Below, piece by piece: positions 17,607 through 26,690 of a stretch of 64,000 nt of DNA. The number at the start of each line of letters is the position of its first letter. Within the stretch, counting starts at the first letter, position 1. The notes beneath the pieces were generated by a model. The model worked only from the letters and a program-made list of their open reading frames with translations, ran no database searches and had not been told where the DNA came from. Origin of the DNA: Dokdonia pacifica (GTDB taxonomy: Bacteria > Bacteroidota > Bacteroidia > Flavobacteriales > Flavobacteriaceae); NCBI RefSeq assembly GCF_900188275.1, contig NZ_FZNY01000010.1, positions 1 through 64,000 on the forward strand, in the 5' to 3' direction. Position numbers and translations under genes: made by a program.

Positions 17607-17735
17607 ATAACTAATGTTAAAACCTAAATCTATATGTAAAGGTAATGATTATGGATTGTTACTGATGAAACTATTCTTATTACTACTATAACAGTTTGTC
17701 TTCAATTTCATTGTATTTTTGAAAAAAAATAAATA

Positions 17736-18512
17736 ATGAAATATATCTTCATCACATTGTTTTTATTAAGCACTACAATTGCACAGGCTGTAGGTTTTGA
17801 ATGGGGAAAAACGGGACACCGTACTACGGGAGCTATCGCTGAACAATATCTTTCGCGAAAAGCAAAAAAAGAAATAAATAAATTATTAGATGGGCAATCC
17901 TTAGCGTTCGTTTCTACTTTTGCTGATGAAATAAAAAGTGATAATCAATATAGATCTTTTGGACCTTGGCATTATGTGAATGTTCCTTTTGATAAGACAT
18001 ATGATACACATTCCAAAAGTGATAGAGGTGATATTATACAAGGAATCACAAAGTGTATTGAAGTCATTAAAAATGAAAATAGCACTAAAGACGAAAAAGC
18101 TTTTTATCTCAAAATGTTAGTCCACTTTATTGGTGATTTACATCAACCATTACATACAGGTATTGGAAAAGATAAAGGAGGGAATGATTTTCAAGTACAA
18201 TGGTTTAGGGATGGTACAAACTTGCATCGAGTATGGGATACACAAATGATAGAACATTATAATATGTCATATTCAGAACTAGCGACTACAATGCCACGTT
18301 TATCAAAAAAACAAGTAGCACTATTACAACAAGGTAGTGTAAGAGATTGGATGGAAGATAGTAGAACGCTTGTAAAGGATATATATGCAAATACTAAGAA
18401 AGGGGAGAAGCTAGGATATAATTATATGTATCAATACTTTAATCCTTTGCGATCACAACTACAAAAAGGAGGTATACGTCTTGCTGGATTACTTAATGAA
18501 CTATTTGGGTAA
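17736..18512 (+). CDS. S1/P1 family nuclease
   Basis: 258 residues, exported (signal about 1-18). Zn-dependent single-strand nuclease fold: the mature N-terminal Trp/His (FEWGKTGHRTTGAIAE), TFADEIKSD, GPWHYVNV, HFIGDLHQPLHTG and NLHRVWD supply the trinuclear zinc ligands. Likely degrades RNA/DNA outside the cell for nucleotide or phosphate use. A degenerate palindrome at 17850-17862 encodes LSRKA. It converges with the AraC gene, stops only 4 bp apart. Confidence 0.93.
   Translation: MKYIFITLFLLSTTIAQAVGFEWGKTGHRTTGAIAEQYLSRKAKKEINKLLDGQSLAFVSTFADEIKSDNQYRSFGPWHYVNVPFDKTYDTHSKSDRGDIIQGITKCIEVIKNENSTKDEKAFYLKMLVHFIGDLHQPLHTGIGKDKGGNDFQVQWFRDGTNLHRVWDTQMIEHYNMSYSELATTMPRLSKKQVALLQQGSVRDWMEDSRTLVKDIYANTKKGEKLGYNYMYQYFNPLRSQLQKGGIRLAGLLNELFG
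17850..17862. repeat. Degenerate palindrome copy in the S1/P1 nuclease gene
   Basis: CTTTCGCGAAAAG: core retained, right arm one base altered; read as LSRKA. Confidence 0.5.
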
Positions 18513-18516
18513 TACT

Positions 18517-19398
18517 TTATACACCTAAAGGATTATTGTTTTCTAGCAATACTTTGTTTTTGTATTGTTTTGGTGTCATATCATTATACTTCTTAAAAAT
18601 ACGTGTGAGATGACTCTCATCAGTAAAACCTAATTGATAGGCAATTTCGGACACTGTAAAATCTGTATTTTTTAATCTATACTTTATAAGATGCAGTTTA
18701 TACATTAAAATATAATGATGTATAGATTCTCCAGTTTTCTTTTTAAAATAGAGACTAATAGCACTATTTGTCATATTAAAATGAGATGCTAATGAGCTTA
18801 CCTTCATCAGGTCTGTTTCATATACGTGTTGTCTTATATATGATAGTATCTGATCTATTGTGGTAGGTACATCTTTATTAGGAATTTCTTTTACAGGCTG
18901 GAAATCTCGAGTAATATTTCTGGCAATAATACTTAAAGTAGTACTTACCATATTAGAGATATTATGCTTAAAAAACTCTTTTTCACTAATATATTCTTGA
19001 TTAATAACATCATGAATATGCCATATAAGCTTTCTATCGTATTTCTCTTTTATAATATCTCCAGGTAATAGATTTGGATGATGTATAATTCGTTCAATGC
19101 GATGTAGCCAGTAGGATCTATCAGGAAGATTCATCTTACTAGAAAAGAGAAGCTCTGTAAATTGGAAGTAGCAAAAAGTAGTTTCTTCTTCTATTTCGAA
19201 GTGATGTTTATCTTCTGGAGCTACCAGAAATATATCTCCTTTTTCATAAGTAACTATAAATTCATTTATATAATGTTTTCCTTTTCCATCTTCTATAAAA
19301 ATAATTTCAAAATAATTTCTAGGTTCAGGATCCCTGTGAAGGCCAATTTTTTTGAACTTTTTTATAAGAAACGTATCATGTAAACTGAAACTTTTCAC
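18517..19398 (-). CDS. AraC family transcriptional regulator
   Basis: 293 residues: N-terminal cupin-like sensing domain (about 10-100; YEKGDIFLVAPEDKHHFEI) and a C-terminal double helix-turn-helix (about 190-288; VSSLASHFNMTNSAISLYFKKKTGES ... VSEIAYQLGFTDESHLTRIFKKYNDMTPKQYK). It is divergent from the membrane protein gene at 19573; an AraC gene next to a divergent gene often controls it, but no operator was identified. Confidence 0.92.
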   Translation of the reverse strand: MKSFSLHDTFLIKKFKKIGLHRDPEPRNYFEIIFIEDGKGKHYINEFIVTYEKGDIFLVAPEDKHHFEIEEETTFCYFQFTELLFSSKMNLPDRSYWLHRIERIIHHPNLLPGDIIKEKYDRKLIWHIHDVINQEYISEKEFFKHNISNMVSTTLSIIARNITRDFQPVKEIPNKDVPTTIDQILSYIRQHVYETDLMKVSSLASHFNMTNSAISLYFKKKTGESIHHYILMYKLHLIKYRLKNTDFTVSEIAYQLGFTDESHLTRIFKKYNDMTPKQYKNKVLLENNNPLGV

Positions 19399-19572
19399 AA
19401 TGGTGTTTTTAATTTTTTACAATTAATTAGAACTTTTTAAGATTAACGAAAACGTTATAGTTAACTTAATTATCAGTAAGTTACGAATTTTGTACAATTT
19501 TTAATAAAAAAAATACAAGAATTGTTATGCGCGCTTAGTATAATTTTGTCCTCGGTTAATAAAGTGATTTTC

Positions 19573-19974
19573 ATGAGATTAGAGGTGCTATCACATATTG
19601 TTATAAAATTCGCATTAGGATTATTTATGTTAGCACAATCATTATATCATATAGTTATATATGGTTCATACATTTCAAAATTAGAAATGTATTTAAGAAG
19701 TACAGAAGTATTGGACAACAATCTTTTTCAGTTGGTAGCACCTCTTTTTCCTTTTTTAGAATTTGCTTTAGGCCTCATGCTCATATTGGAAGTTTATTAT
19801 AAAGAAACAATAATGATGACTGTTGTTATTTTTTGTAGCATAACAATCATATACTTTCTCACAGACTATCAAATGAGCAATTCATTACTCATGTTATTAT
19901 TATCGCTATTATCTATTTGGCTTTTTGTAAATAGATTGTATGGGCATAAATATAAAAAATTGAGCTACTTGTAA
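19573..19974 (+). CDS. MauE/DoxX-like small membrane protein
   Basis: 133 residues from ATG 19573 (MRLEVLSHIVIKFALG); an upstream in-frame TTG at 19522 is less likely. Four hydrophobic helices with conserved-looking LFPFLEFALGLMLILE, as in the MauE/DoxX-like family of small redox-associated membrane proteins. No cysteine pair is present in the loops. The divergent AraC gene may regulate it. Confidence 0.65.
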   Translation: MRLEVLSHIVIKFALGLFMLAQSLYHIVIYGSYISKLEMYLRSTEVLDNNLFQLVAPLFPFLEFALGLMLILEVYYKETIMMTVVIFCSITIIYFLTDYQMSNSLLMLLLSLLSIWLFVNRLYGHKYKKLSYL

Positions 19975-20109
19975 AACAACCCCCAGAGTATATGTTTTGA
20001 TTAGAATGTATACAAAACGATCTGGGACGAACGTTCTCTCAAATAGAATGCCCCCTAATGTTCTATTTACGATACGTCGTTCTAGATCTTTATATAAAAC
20101 GAATGGCTT
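19975..20109. other. Convergent intergenic region with hairpin
   Basis: Holds no gene. AAATAGAA and TTCTATTT form a hairpin at 20041-20068 (12-nt loop), which may serve as the shared terminator. Confidence 0.4.
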
Positions 20110-20712
20110 TCACCCCTTGATTGTTCGGAATGTAAGATTTATTCTCGGTTCCACAAATTTTGAAGTCTTTGGTACTTGATGTTGCCAGTTATGTTGGGTA
20201 GCATCTTTCATAAGTAATAAGCTCCCATGTTCTAAAGACATAGAGTGAACAGAAGATTTAGCCTTTTTATCCCTGAATTTAAATACTCTACTAGCGCCTA
20301 AACTTACAGAGGCGATAGTAGGGTTTTTACCCAATTCTTTTTCATCATCGGCATGCCATCCATTGCTATCTTTTCCATCTCGATACAAGTTGATAAGACA
20401 TGTTGTGAATTCAGTAGTTGTGATGGCTTCTACTTTCTTTTTTATTTCGCTTAAAGCGAAAGTAAACGCTTTTGGATACATGGTTATATTAGAATAAGAA
20501 TAAGGCAAACTATTTGTAGCATATAATGCTGTAAGACGTGGTTGCGGGTATACTTTTCCAAATACCTTTATATCATCCTGTTGCCATTGGGTTTCCTCAT
20601 ATATAGTTTTAAAATAATGAGTAGCTTCTTCTAATGTCAAGAAGTTTGGGTAATAGGTAACGTTTGCTCCTGGAAGTTGTAGTTTTTGAGGTTCTCTAGA
20701 GAATAACTGCAT
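20110..20712 (-). CDS. alkB: AlkB-like 2-oxoglutarate/Fe(II)-dependent dioxygenase
   Basis: I place the start at 20712 (MQLFSREPQKLQLPGANVTYYPNF, 200 residues); an in-frame ATG at 20757 would overlap the upstream gene by 44 bp. Family features: NLYRDGKDSNGWHADDE (iron ligands H and D of HxD), SLGASRVFKFRDK, HGSLLLMKDATQHNWQH (distal iron-ligand His) and EPRINLTFR (2-oxoglutarate-binding Arg). Direct reversal of N-alkyl lesions in nucleic acids. A TTTCGCTTAAAGCGAAA repeat lies inside at 20445-20461. Confidence 0.92.
   Translation of the reverse strand: MQLFSREPQKLQLPGANVTYYPNFLTLEEATHYFKTIYEETQWQQDDIKVFGKVYPQPRLTALYATNSLPYSYSNITMYPKAFTFALSEIKKKVEAITTTEFTTCLINLYRDGKDSNGWHADDEKELGKNPTIASVSLGASRVFKFRDKKAKSSVHSMSLEHGSLLLMKDATQHNWQHQVPKTSKFVEPRINLTFRTIKG
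20445..20461. repeat. 17-bp palindrome TTTCGCTTAAAGCGAAA, inside alkB
   Basis: Second palindrome type (central unpaired A); identical copy at 50807-50823. Confidence 0.75.
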
Positions 20713-20713
20713 A

Positions 20714-21193
20714 TTATCTGGTAGGTTTTTTAGTGAAAACCAATGTTGTATTTGCAATATTTATGGTAATCGTATCAGATCGTAGATTTTTACGTGTGGC
20801 CTTTAATTTATAAACGCTATCAGTTATTGTTTGAGACCAATAATACGTTGCATTACCTTCATATACTCTAGGTTCTCCGGTATTTAAAATACTACCTAAA
20901 CTACTAGATGTGATGCTAATAGCATTTATTTCTTCTTGCGTAAGTAACTTTTCAGGAATCTCTAATTTTGTATAAAGCCCTTTGTTTGGAGGAGCCGATG
21001 CATAACTCTTATAATATCCAGTGGTGATATCTATAATTCTCCCATCTGTAAGTTGTATCGTTGCTTGATGCCAAGAAGTAGCTCGTATACAATTTGCACC
21101 CACATAGTGATAACTATCATAAATTACAGGGGGACAACCTAGAAGAAAAACGCAACAACAAAGCAATACGATTATTGTTATTCTATTTTTCAT
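20714..21193 (-). CDS. Lipoprotein of unknown function
   Basis: 159 residues starting MKNRITIIVLLCCCVFLLGC at 21193, just after the stop of the upstream gene; an earlier in-frame Met at 21256 would overlap it. The lipobox LGC is clear. The mature part, PPVIYDSYHYVGANC ... TIQLTDGRIIDITTGYYKS, is beta-rich with no known domain. It is compactly placed between the DoxX-like gene and alkB, so the three probably form one operon. Confidence 0.7.
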   Translation of the reverse strand: MKNRITIIVLLCCCVFLLGCPPVIYDSYHYVGANCIRATSWHQATIQLTDGRIIDITTGYYKSYASAPPNKGLYTKLEIPEKLLTQEEINAISITSSSLGSILNTGEPRVYEGNATYYWSQTITDSVYKLKATRKNLRSDTITINIANTTLVFTKKPTR

Positions 21194-21198
21194 ACATT

Positions 21199-21552
21199 TT
21201 ATAAATAAAAATAAGCCCAATACATCAAACCAAATTGCAAGAAAAACCGAAACCATAATACAGGTTTTGGAAATTTTTTATGGAACTTCTCATCTGCAAT
21301 CATATGCCAATGCACCAATAGAAAAATAAAAAGCATGATTATAATTCCACATATGGCATAGAATCTAGTTTCCTTAAAACAGAGTGCAATCCCAAGTCCA
21401 ATCTCTACAAATCCACTTATGTATACCATTTTTAGCCCCGCAGGAATATACCTTGGAATGATGCTTAAAAATGCTTTCGGTTTTATAAAATGCATTAGAC
21501 CAATGAATATATACATAGCGGCCATTATATAGAGATGCCAAGGAGTCATCAT
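21199..21552 (-). CDS. DoxX-like membrane protein
   Basis: 117 residues, four hydrophobic helices; IMAAMYIFIGLMHFIKPKAFLSIIPRYIPAG and VEIGLGIALCF are typical of the DoxX/DUF4267-like family. Function not established. The first or second Met (21549) could be the start. First gene of the presumed operon with the lipoprotein gene and alkB. Confidence 0.8.
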   Translation of the reverse strand: MMTPWHLYIMAAMYIFIGLMHFIKPKAFLSIIPRYIPAGLKMVYISGFVEIGLGIALCFKETRFYAICGIIIMLFIFLLVHWHMIADEKFHKKFPKPVLWFRFFLQFGLMYWAYFYL

Positions 21553-21610
21553 AGTTTATTTTTTATATTAAAAACTAAATATATTAAAATTATAAGTGAT
21601 ATGTATGTAT

Positions 21611-21650
21611 AATAAAAAGCCCTGTAACTTTTAATTACAGAGCTTTTATT
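21611..21650 (-). terminator. Terminator after the T9SS cargo gene
   Basis: AAAAGCcCTGTAA and TTACAGaGCTTTT form the stem; A/T-rich tails on both sides. Confidence 0.75.
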
Positions 21651-21670
21651 ATTTAGAGTATCTCTCTTTT

Positions 21671-22606
21671 TTATTGCTTGATTACCTTACGAACAGCAAT
21701 TCCAGCTGATGTTTCTACTTTTAAGATATAGACACCGTTAGCAAGATTACTCATGTTTAATGTATTGTCAGTAATCGATAGCTGTGTGTTTTTACCTGTA
21801 ATATCTATTAAAGACATTTTCTGAACAGAAATATTAGATGGTATGTTAAGCGTTATAAAATTTGTAGTAGGATTCGGGAAAACAGAGATTTCCGATAATA
21901 TTTGATCTTCAATTCCTAAATTACTACAATCTGCTCCAAATAAGAAATTACCAAATAATTCACCACTATCGTTATTTCCTTCTAATTCTACTCTTGAAAT
22001 AGGTTCATTTGCATAAAATCCAAAGAACGTTTGCGTATTAGTAGGTGTATTTGCCATAAATGTTTCGATTAATTCATCTGCATCGTTATAGATTCTGATG
22101 GTTGTAGTAGGATCATTATTTTCCCAAAGATCAAAAGCTATAGCGGTAGGGCCATTATCAAAACTGATGATGGTAAATTCAGCAAAAGTAAAAGCGCCTA
22201 CTAAAGGATCTGCATTTCCTAGCGAACCAGCAGGGATACTTACAACCGCAGCTGGGTTTGCAATTTCAGAAGATGTTACATTAAATCCAGTTTCAATTTC
22301 TCCAGCAGCAAAACAACCATCTCCATCAGAACTTATCGTTTCTCCACAGTTTGTAATACCTCCAGGGCCATTTGAAAAATCTTCTGATGTTAATGTTGCG
22401 TCATTACAATCTCCTAAAGCATCATTAAAATCAGCAAGAGTTGTAAAAGAATCAATAACAGCTCTTGTGCCATTATCAACTCTTGTTATCGTTCCTTCAG
22501 TAACATTATTTGTTGTTGTAGATGGAATCGTATCTGGGCCATATGCTGTTTCTTGAGCAAAGGCTGAGATGCTTAAAAAAGCTAATAGATAAGTAGTTTT
22601 TTTCAT
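21671..22606 (-). CDS. Secreted protein with T9SS type A sorting domain
   Basis: 311 residues: signal peptide (about 1-17, ISAFAQE), a beta-rich body (about 55-230) with acidic loops, and a C-terminal sorting domain (about 238-311) with the signature ISVFPNPTTNFITL, IDITGKN and NGVYILKVET ... RKVIKQ. The type IX system would export it across the outer membrane. Body function unknown; the pattern of aspartates and the segment AIAFDLWENNDPTTTIRIYNDADE suggest a cell-surface beta-sandwich. Confidence 0.88.
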   Translation of the reverse strand: MKKTTYLLAFLSISAFAQETAYGPDTIPSTTTNNVTEGTITRVDNGTRAVIDSFTTLADFNDALGDCNDATLTSEDFSNGPGGITNCGETISSDGDGCFAAGEIETGFNVTSSEIANPAAVVSIPAGSLGNADPLVGAFTFAEFTIISFDNGPTAIAFDLWENNDPTTTIRIYNDADELIETFMANTPTNTQTFFGFYANEPISRVELEGNNDSGELFGNFLFGADCSNLGIEDQILSEISVFPNPTTNFITLNIPSNISVQKMSLIDITGKNTQLSITDNTLNMSNLANGVYILKVETSAGIAVRKVIKQ

Positions 22607-22829
22607 GTGATAAAATTTATGATTGATTAATAACTTCTAAAATAAATAAATTACTTCTATAATTACGTATTATTAATAAAATTTAACGAATCATTTGAGA
22701 ATGCATAAATGTTTGATTATCAGTTTGTATTTAGTTTTGGGACATCATAGACTTTAATGTCATTTCTGTACATATAAGTTTGTAGATTGTTTTTATATAA
22801 TGATGATCGTAAGATTATTTGTTTTAGTC

Positions 22830-22860
22830 TTTGAAAATCAGAAAACAATACGTAATTTTG
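22830..22860 (+). promoter_or_regulatory. Promoter of rpsA
   Basis: TTTG (22830-22833), 19-bp spacer, TAATTTTG (22853-22860). Full fit to the Bacteroidota pattern; transcription would begin near 22867, leaving a leader of about 158 nt. Confidence 0.75.
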
Positions 22861-22948
22861 CACTCCTTTTTGGCAACCTTTGGAAAGCCGTCATTAAAGG
22901 AATATATAAAACAATAAAAACCACTTTTACGGTTTTGAGGTTTAAAGA

Positions 22949-22962
22949 GCTTTCGCGAAAGC
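22949..22962. repeat. Palindrome GCTTTCGCGAAAGC, in the rpsA leader
   Basis: Exact copy 62 bp before the rpsA start codon, inside the predicted 5' untranslated RNA. Confidence 0.9.
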
Positions 22963-23024
22963 GTAAAATACAAAACCCATCAGTAATAGAAAGTTATTTC
23001 TCGTACTGATGTAATTTTTAGCAA

Positions 23025-24854
23025 ATGGCTGAAGAAACTAAAAATCCTGAAGTTCAGGAAGAAGCTGTAAAAGCAGCACCAAAAGTTGAGCAATCTCCTG
23101 CTCAAGCAAATCCAGAACAATTTCTTAAAGACTTTAACTGGGAAAAATACGAAGAAGGTATTGACGTAGTAGACGATGAGCAACTAGAAGAATTTGAAGC
23201 TTTAGTGGCAAAGAATTTTGTTGATACTCTTAATGATGAGGTAGTAGAAGGAACTGTAATTAATATTACTGATCGCGATGCTATTATTGATATCAATGCA
23301 AAGTCTGAAGGTGTAATCTCTCTTAACGAGTTTCGTTACAACCCAGATCTTAAAGAAGGAGATAAAGTAGAAGTACTTATTGATGTACGTGAAGACGCTA
23401 CAGGTCAATTAGTATTATCTCACCGTAAAGCTCGTGTAATTAAAGCATGGGATCGTGTAAATGCAGCTCACGATGAAGGAACTATCGTAAACGGGTTTGT
23501 AAAAGCACGTACTAAAGGAGGAATGATCGTTGACGTTTTTGGAATCGAAGCATTCTTACCAGGATCACAAATAGACGTGAAGCCTATTCGTGATTACGAT
23601 CAATATGTAAATAAAACAATGGAATTCAAGGTTGTAAAAATCAATCACGAATTTAAAAATGTTGTTGTATCTCATAAAGCGCTTATCGAAGCAGATATCG
23701 AAGAGCAGAAAAAAGAGATCATCGGGCAGCTTGAAAAAGGTCAAGTACTTGAAGGAGTTGTTAAGAATGTTACTTCTTACGGAGTATTTGTTGATCTTGG
23801 AGGTGTTGATGGACTTATCCATATTACTGACCTTTCTTGGTCTCGTATCAACCACCCGAATGAGATTGTTGAGCTTGATCAGAAATTAAATGTTGTAATC
23901 CTTGACTTTGATGAGGATAAAACACGTATCCAATTAGGTCTTAAGCAACTTTCTAAGCACCCATGGGATGCATTAAGTGAAACGCTTAAAATTGGAGATA
24001 AAGTAAAAGGTAAAGTAGTTGTTATTGCTGACTACGGTGCATTTATTGAAGTAGAAGAAGGTGTAGAAGGATTAATTCACGTAAGTGAAATGTCTTGGAG
24101 TACACACTTACGTAGTGCGCAAGATTTTGTAAAAGTAGGTGATGAGGTAGAAGCGGTTGTTCTTACATTGGATCGTGAAGATCGTAAGATGAGCCTTGGT
24201 ATCAAGCAACTTGCTCCAGATCCATGGACAGATATTACTTCAAAATACCCAGTTGGTTCACGTCATGAAGGTGTTGTGCGTAACTTCACAAACTTTGGAG
24301 TATTCTTAGAATTAGAAGAAGGTATTGATGGATTAATCTATATCTCTGATCTTTCTTGGACTAAGAAAGTAAAACATCCATCAGAATTCTGTGCTGTAGG
24401 TGACAAACTAGAAGTAGTTGTTCTTGAGCTAGATGTAGAAGGACGTAAATTAAGTCTTGGTCATAAGCAAATAGAAGAGAATCCTTGGGATAAGTATGAA
24501 TCTGATTTCGGAGTTGGTACTAAGCATACTGCTAGTGTTACAGAAATCGTAGATAAAGGAGCTACTGTTATCTTTAATGAAGATATCACTGCTTTTGTTC
24601 CTACACGTCACTTAGAGAAAGAAGATGGTTCTAAACTAGGTAAAGGTGAAGAAGCTCAATTCCAAGTAATAGAGTTTAATAAAGACTTTAAGCGTGTTGT
24701 AGCATCTCATATGGTTATCCATAAGGAAGATGAAGCAAAAATCGTTAAGCAAGCTGCTAAGAAAGCAAAAGCACAAGCAGATGAGGCAAAACCTACATTA
24801 GGTGATGCTAATGATGCTCTTGCAGCTCTTAAAGCAAAAATGGAAGGTAAATAA
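23025..24854 (+). CDS. rpsA: 30S ribosomal protein S1
   Basis: 609 residues with six S1-type OB-fold repeats (e.g. GTVINITDRDAIIDINAKSEG, GVVKNVTSYGVFVDLGGVDGLIHITDLSWSRINHP, GKVVVIADYGAFIEVEEGVEGLIHVSEMSW), the middle ones best conserved. It binds mRNA and unfolds leaders during initiation. The N-terminal extension is acidic and Glu/Ala/Pro-rich; the C-terminus is Ala/Lys-rich. Flanked by its own promoter and a strong terminator. Confidence 0.97.
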   Translation: MAEETKNPEVQEEAVKAAPKVEQSPAQANPEQFLKDFNWEKYEEGIDVVDDEQLEEFEALVAKNFVDTLNDEVVEGTVINITDRDAIIDINAKSEGVISLNEFRYNPDLKEGDKVEVLIDVREDATGQLVLSHRKARVIKAWDRVNAAHDEGTIVNGFVKARTKGGMIVDVFGIEAFLPGSQIDVKPIRDYDQYVNKTMEFKVVKINHEFKNVVVSHKALIEADIEEQKKEIIGQLEKGQVLEGVVKNVTSYGVFVDLGGVDGLIHITDLSWSRINHPNEIVELDQKLNVVILDFDEDKTRIQLGLKQLSKHPWDALSETLKIGDKVKGKVVVIADYGAFIEVEEGVEGLIHVSEMSWSTHLRSAQDFVKVGDEVEAVVLTLDREDRKMSLGIKQLAPDPWTDITSKYPVGSRHEGVVRNFTNFGVFLELEEGIDGLIYISDLSWTKKVKHPSEFCAVGDKLEVVVLELDVEGRKLSLGHKQIEENPWDKYESDFGVGTKHTASVTEIVDKGATVIFNEDITAFVPTRHLEKEDGSKLGKGEEAQFQVIEFNKDFKRVVASHMVIHKEDEAKIVKQAAKKAKAQADEAKPTLGDANDALAALKAKMEGK

Positions 24855-24894
24855 TCTAATTCTCTAGTAGAATAAGGTATTTCCTTATTGATAT

Positions 24895-24928
24895 AAAATC
24901 CCATCATAGATTCTATGATGGGATTTTT
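24895..24928 (+). terminator. Terminator of rpsA
   Basis: AAAATCCCATCATAG, ATT loop, CTATGATGGGATTTTT: a long perfect stem and T run. Confidence 0.92.
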
Positions 24929-25154
24929 GCTTTATATATCTAAAATAAATCTAGTTTTGGTTGATTTGTGTAGAAGGGTATAATGTTTATAGATGATTAG
25001 TTTTAGTGAGAATTATCTACTAAGAAATAGCCTATCATATTTAGTATTAATGCCCAGCACAGGTAATTTTCTTATATGTGATTTAAATAAAGATAAATGA
25101 TAGTACTAAATAGGAGAAGTTGAGGAATGTATATAGGACTGTAAACCTATTGTT
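24929..25154. other. Intergenic, nothing recognised
   Basis: AT-rich, between the rpsA terminator and the convergent gene at 25155. I see no gene or clear signal here. Confidence 0.4.
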
Positions 25155-25874
25155 TTAATTAACCTTCGTCATCTTTTTTTTTATCTCTTCAGAAGATGAA
25201 GATTTTGCTTGTTGATCAACCTCAAATTTAAGTTGTTGGGCTTTAGGAACCCAACGGTCGTTTTTAATACGATCAGGAAAGAATTTAATTAGTTTGGTAA
25301 CAGCGATAATATCTTCTTCAGAGAAGTTGCTTATTTGTTCAAAAGTAAAAATACCTAGATCATTAAGCTTTGTTTCTGTGTAAGGGCCTATGCCTGTTAT
25401 TTTTTGGAGATTGTCTTTAATTTCAGCACTTGCATATCCGATACGTTCAAAATCAATTTTAGCTGTACTAGAAGTGGCGGCAGAGGTGCCTTTAGATAAT
25501 ACATCTTCAGAGAAAGCTCTTTTTTGAAAATTTACCTGCTCGTATTCTTGATCCATTCGGTCTTTACGATAGCTTAGCTTTCGGTTTTGTTGCTCGTTTT
25601 CTTCCTTTAAATCTTGTATTTCCTTTTTGAGAAGATCAATATCACTATCTACTGCTGCTTGTGTTGCTTTACGTTTGTATCGCTCATATAGAGTAGCTCC
25701 AGCATATCCAATTGCAAACGCACCAAACATCATCACAAAAGCTTCTACATAGGCTATGGGGATAGATATAGTTTCTTGGTTTTCAGATATGTTATTAATC
25801 AACAATAATCTCAATTCTATTATTTTTTTTACGGCCCCAGTTACTTGAATTATCTTCAATAGGGCTGGATTCAC
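25155..25874 (-). CDS. Membrane-anchored helix-hairpin-helix protein
   Basis: Up to 239 residues. One membrane helix (VEAFVMMFGAFAIGYAGATLYERYKRK), a coiled-coil (DIDLLKKEIQDLKEENEQQNRKL), then a C-terminal helix-hairpin-helix domain (LQKITGIGPYTETKLNDLGIFTFEQISNFSEEDI), as in the DUF4332/HhH proteins found beside envelope genes. The ATG at 25874 overlaps the OmpA gene by 80 bp; a TTG at 25802, almost at the OmpA stop, would give a small coupled overlap and remains possible. Function unknown; a DNA/RNA-contacting or structural role is inferred from HhH only. Confidence 0.75.
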   Translation of the reverse strand: MNPALLKIIQVTGAVKKIIELRLLLINNISENQETISIPIAYVEAFVMMFGAFAIGYAGATLYERYKRKATQAAVDSDIDLLKKEIQDLKEENEQQNRKLSYRKDRMDQEYEQVNFQKRAFSEDVLSKGTSAATSSTAKIDFERIGYASAEIKDNLQKITGIGPYTETKLNDLGIFTFEQISNFSEEDIIAVTKLIKFFPDRIKNDRWVPKAQQLKFEVDQQAKSSSSEEIKKKMTKVN

Positions 25875-26559
25875 CTCTGGATATAGCAGTTACTCTTGAT
25901 CTTTTAATGCCTCTACGAGCGGTAAGATACCATTTTATTTGCCTTGATTTTTTCAATCCTATCCTAAAGTTATCTTCAGCGTTACCAACATTATCTGTAT
26001 GCCCAATGATAGTCACCTTTTTGTCTGGATTTTCTTTTAATATTTTTTTTAATTCAGTAGCATATGAAATAAGTTCTTTGTCTAAAATAAGATCCGTATT
26101 TGCATATCGAGGATAAAAAGTTTGAGAAGATGCATTTGGATTTTCATTAATAATGCTTTCTCTTTTGTATTCAATAGTGGGTTCATCTTTATCAATATCT
26201 ATAGTGTCACTTATAGCTATTGATTTTTTTATTTCTTCTGCTAGTAATTGAGAATCTACCGATGTATTATCATTTATATATAGATTGTTGTTATTAACCT
26301 CATTGATTGATGTATCAGGAGTTTCAGTTGTATCTATATCGGCATTGTTAATGGTAGTTTCATAACTATTGTTAGTAACCTCAGGTGTTTCTATTTCTAT
26401 GGTTTTTGGAGGAAGAGTGGTGGTCGCTTTTTTTTCTAAAATGCTACTATTGGAGACAGATGTATTTGAGGTATTTTTGTCCTCTTTCGTGTGTATGTAA
26501 TATATTCCGGCCGTAGCCCACAATAGAAATATAAAAAAAGTGCCCCAAAAACCTTTCAT
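25795..26559 (-). CDS. OmpA family protein with N-terminal membrane anchor
   Basis: 254 residues: an uncleaved-looking hydrophobic N-terminus (MKGFWGTFFIFLLWATAGIYY), a long Asn/Thr/Glu-rich linker (about 25-130) and an OmpA C-terminal domain (about 140-254; VTIIGHTDNVGNAEDNFRIGLKKSRQIKWYLTARRGIKRSRV ... KKNNRIEIIVD) that binds peptidoglycan. It probably tethers an inner-membrane assembly to the wall. Overlaps the HhH gene. Confidence 0.88.
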   Translation of the reverse strand: MKGFWGTFFIFLLWATAGIYYIHTKEDKNTSNTSVSNSSILEKKATTTLPPKTIEIETPEVTNNSYETTINNADIDTTETPDTSINEVNNNNLYINDNTSVDSQLLAEEIKKSIAISDTIDIDKDEPTIEYKRESIINENPNASSQTFYPRYANTDLILDKELISYATELKKILKENPDKKVTIIGHTDNVGNAEDNFRIGLKKSRQIKWYLTARRGIKRSRVTAISRGESSPIEDNSSNWGRKKNNRIEIIVD

Positions 26560-26651
26560 TTACTGTTTTTCCCTAAACTGATGTAAGTGATTTCGTATCA
26601 AATCTACTAAAAACTTTTTACTGTTAAGTAAATATTAAATTGTGTTATACA

Positions 26652-26682
26652 CTTGTTTTTAACAAAAAATGCAATACTTTTG
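26652..26682 (+). promoter_or_regulatory. Promoter of the his operon
   Basis: CTTG (26652-26655), 19-bp spacer, TACTTTTG (26675-26682). Transcription would start near 26688, a few bases before or at the leader ATG (26691), so the leader peptide is probably translated from a leaderless or nearly leaderless RNA. Confidence 0.8.
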
Positions 26683-26690
26683 TACCAGTT

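Larger units (their letters stand above)
22607..23024. other. Long upstream region of rpsA
   Basis: 418 bp with no supported gene. An open frame at 22800-23009 exists but overlaps the promoter and palindrome and lacks a recognisable product. It holds the rpsA promoter (22830-22860) and a leader of about 160 nt containing a palindrome copy. Confidence 0.6.

Noticed and set aside
22800-23009. Open frame of 69 codons upstream of rpsA
   Set aside because: It overlaps the rpsA promoter and the palindrome, has no recognisable product and reads through the predicted leader; better explained as untranslated leader.
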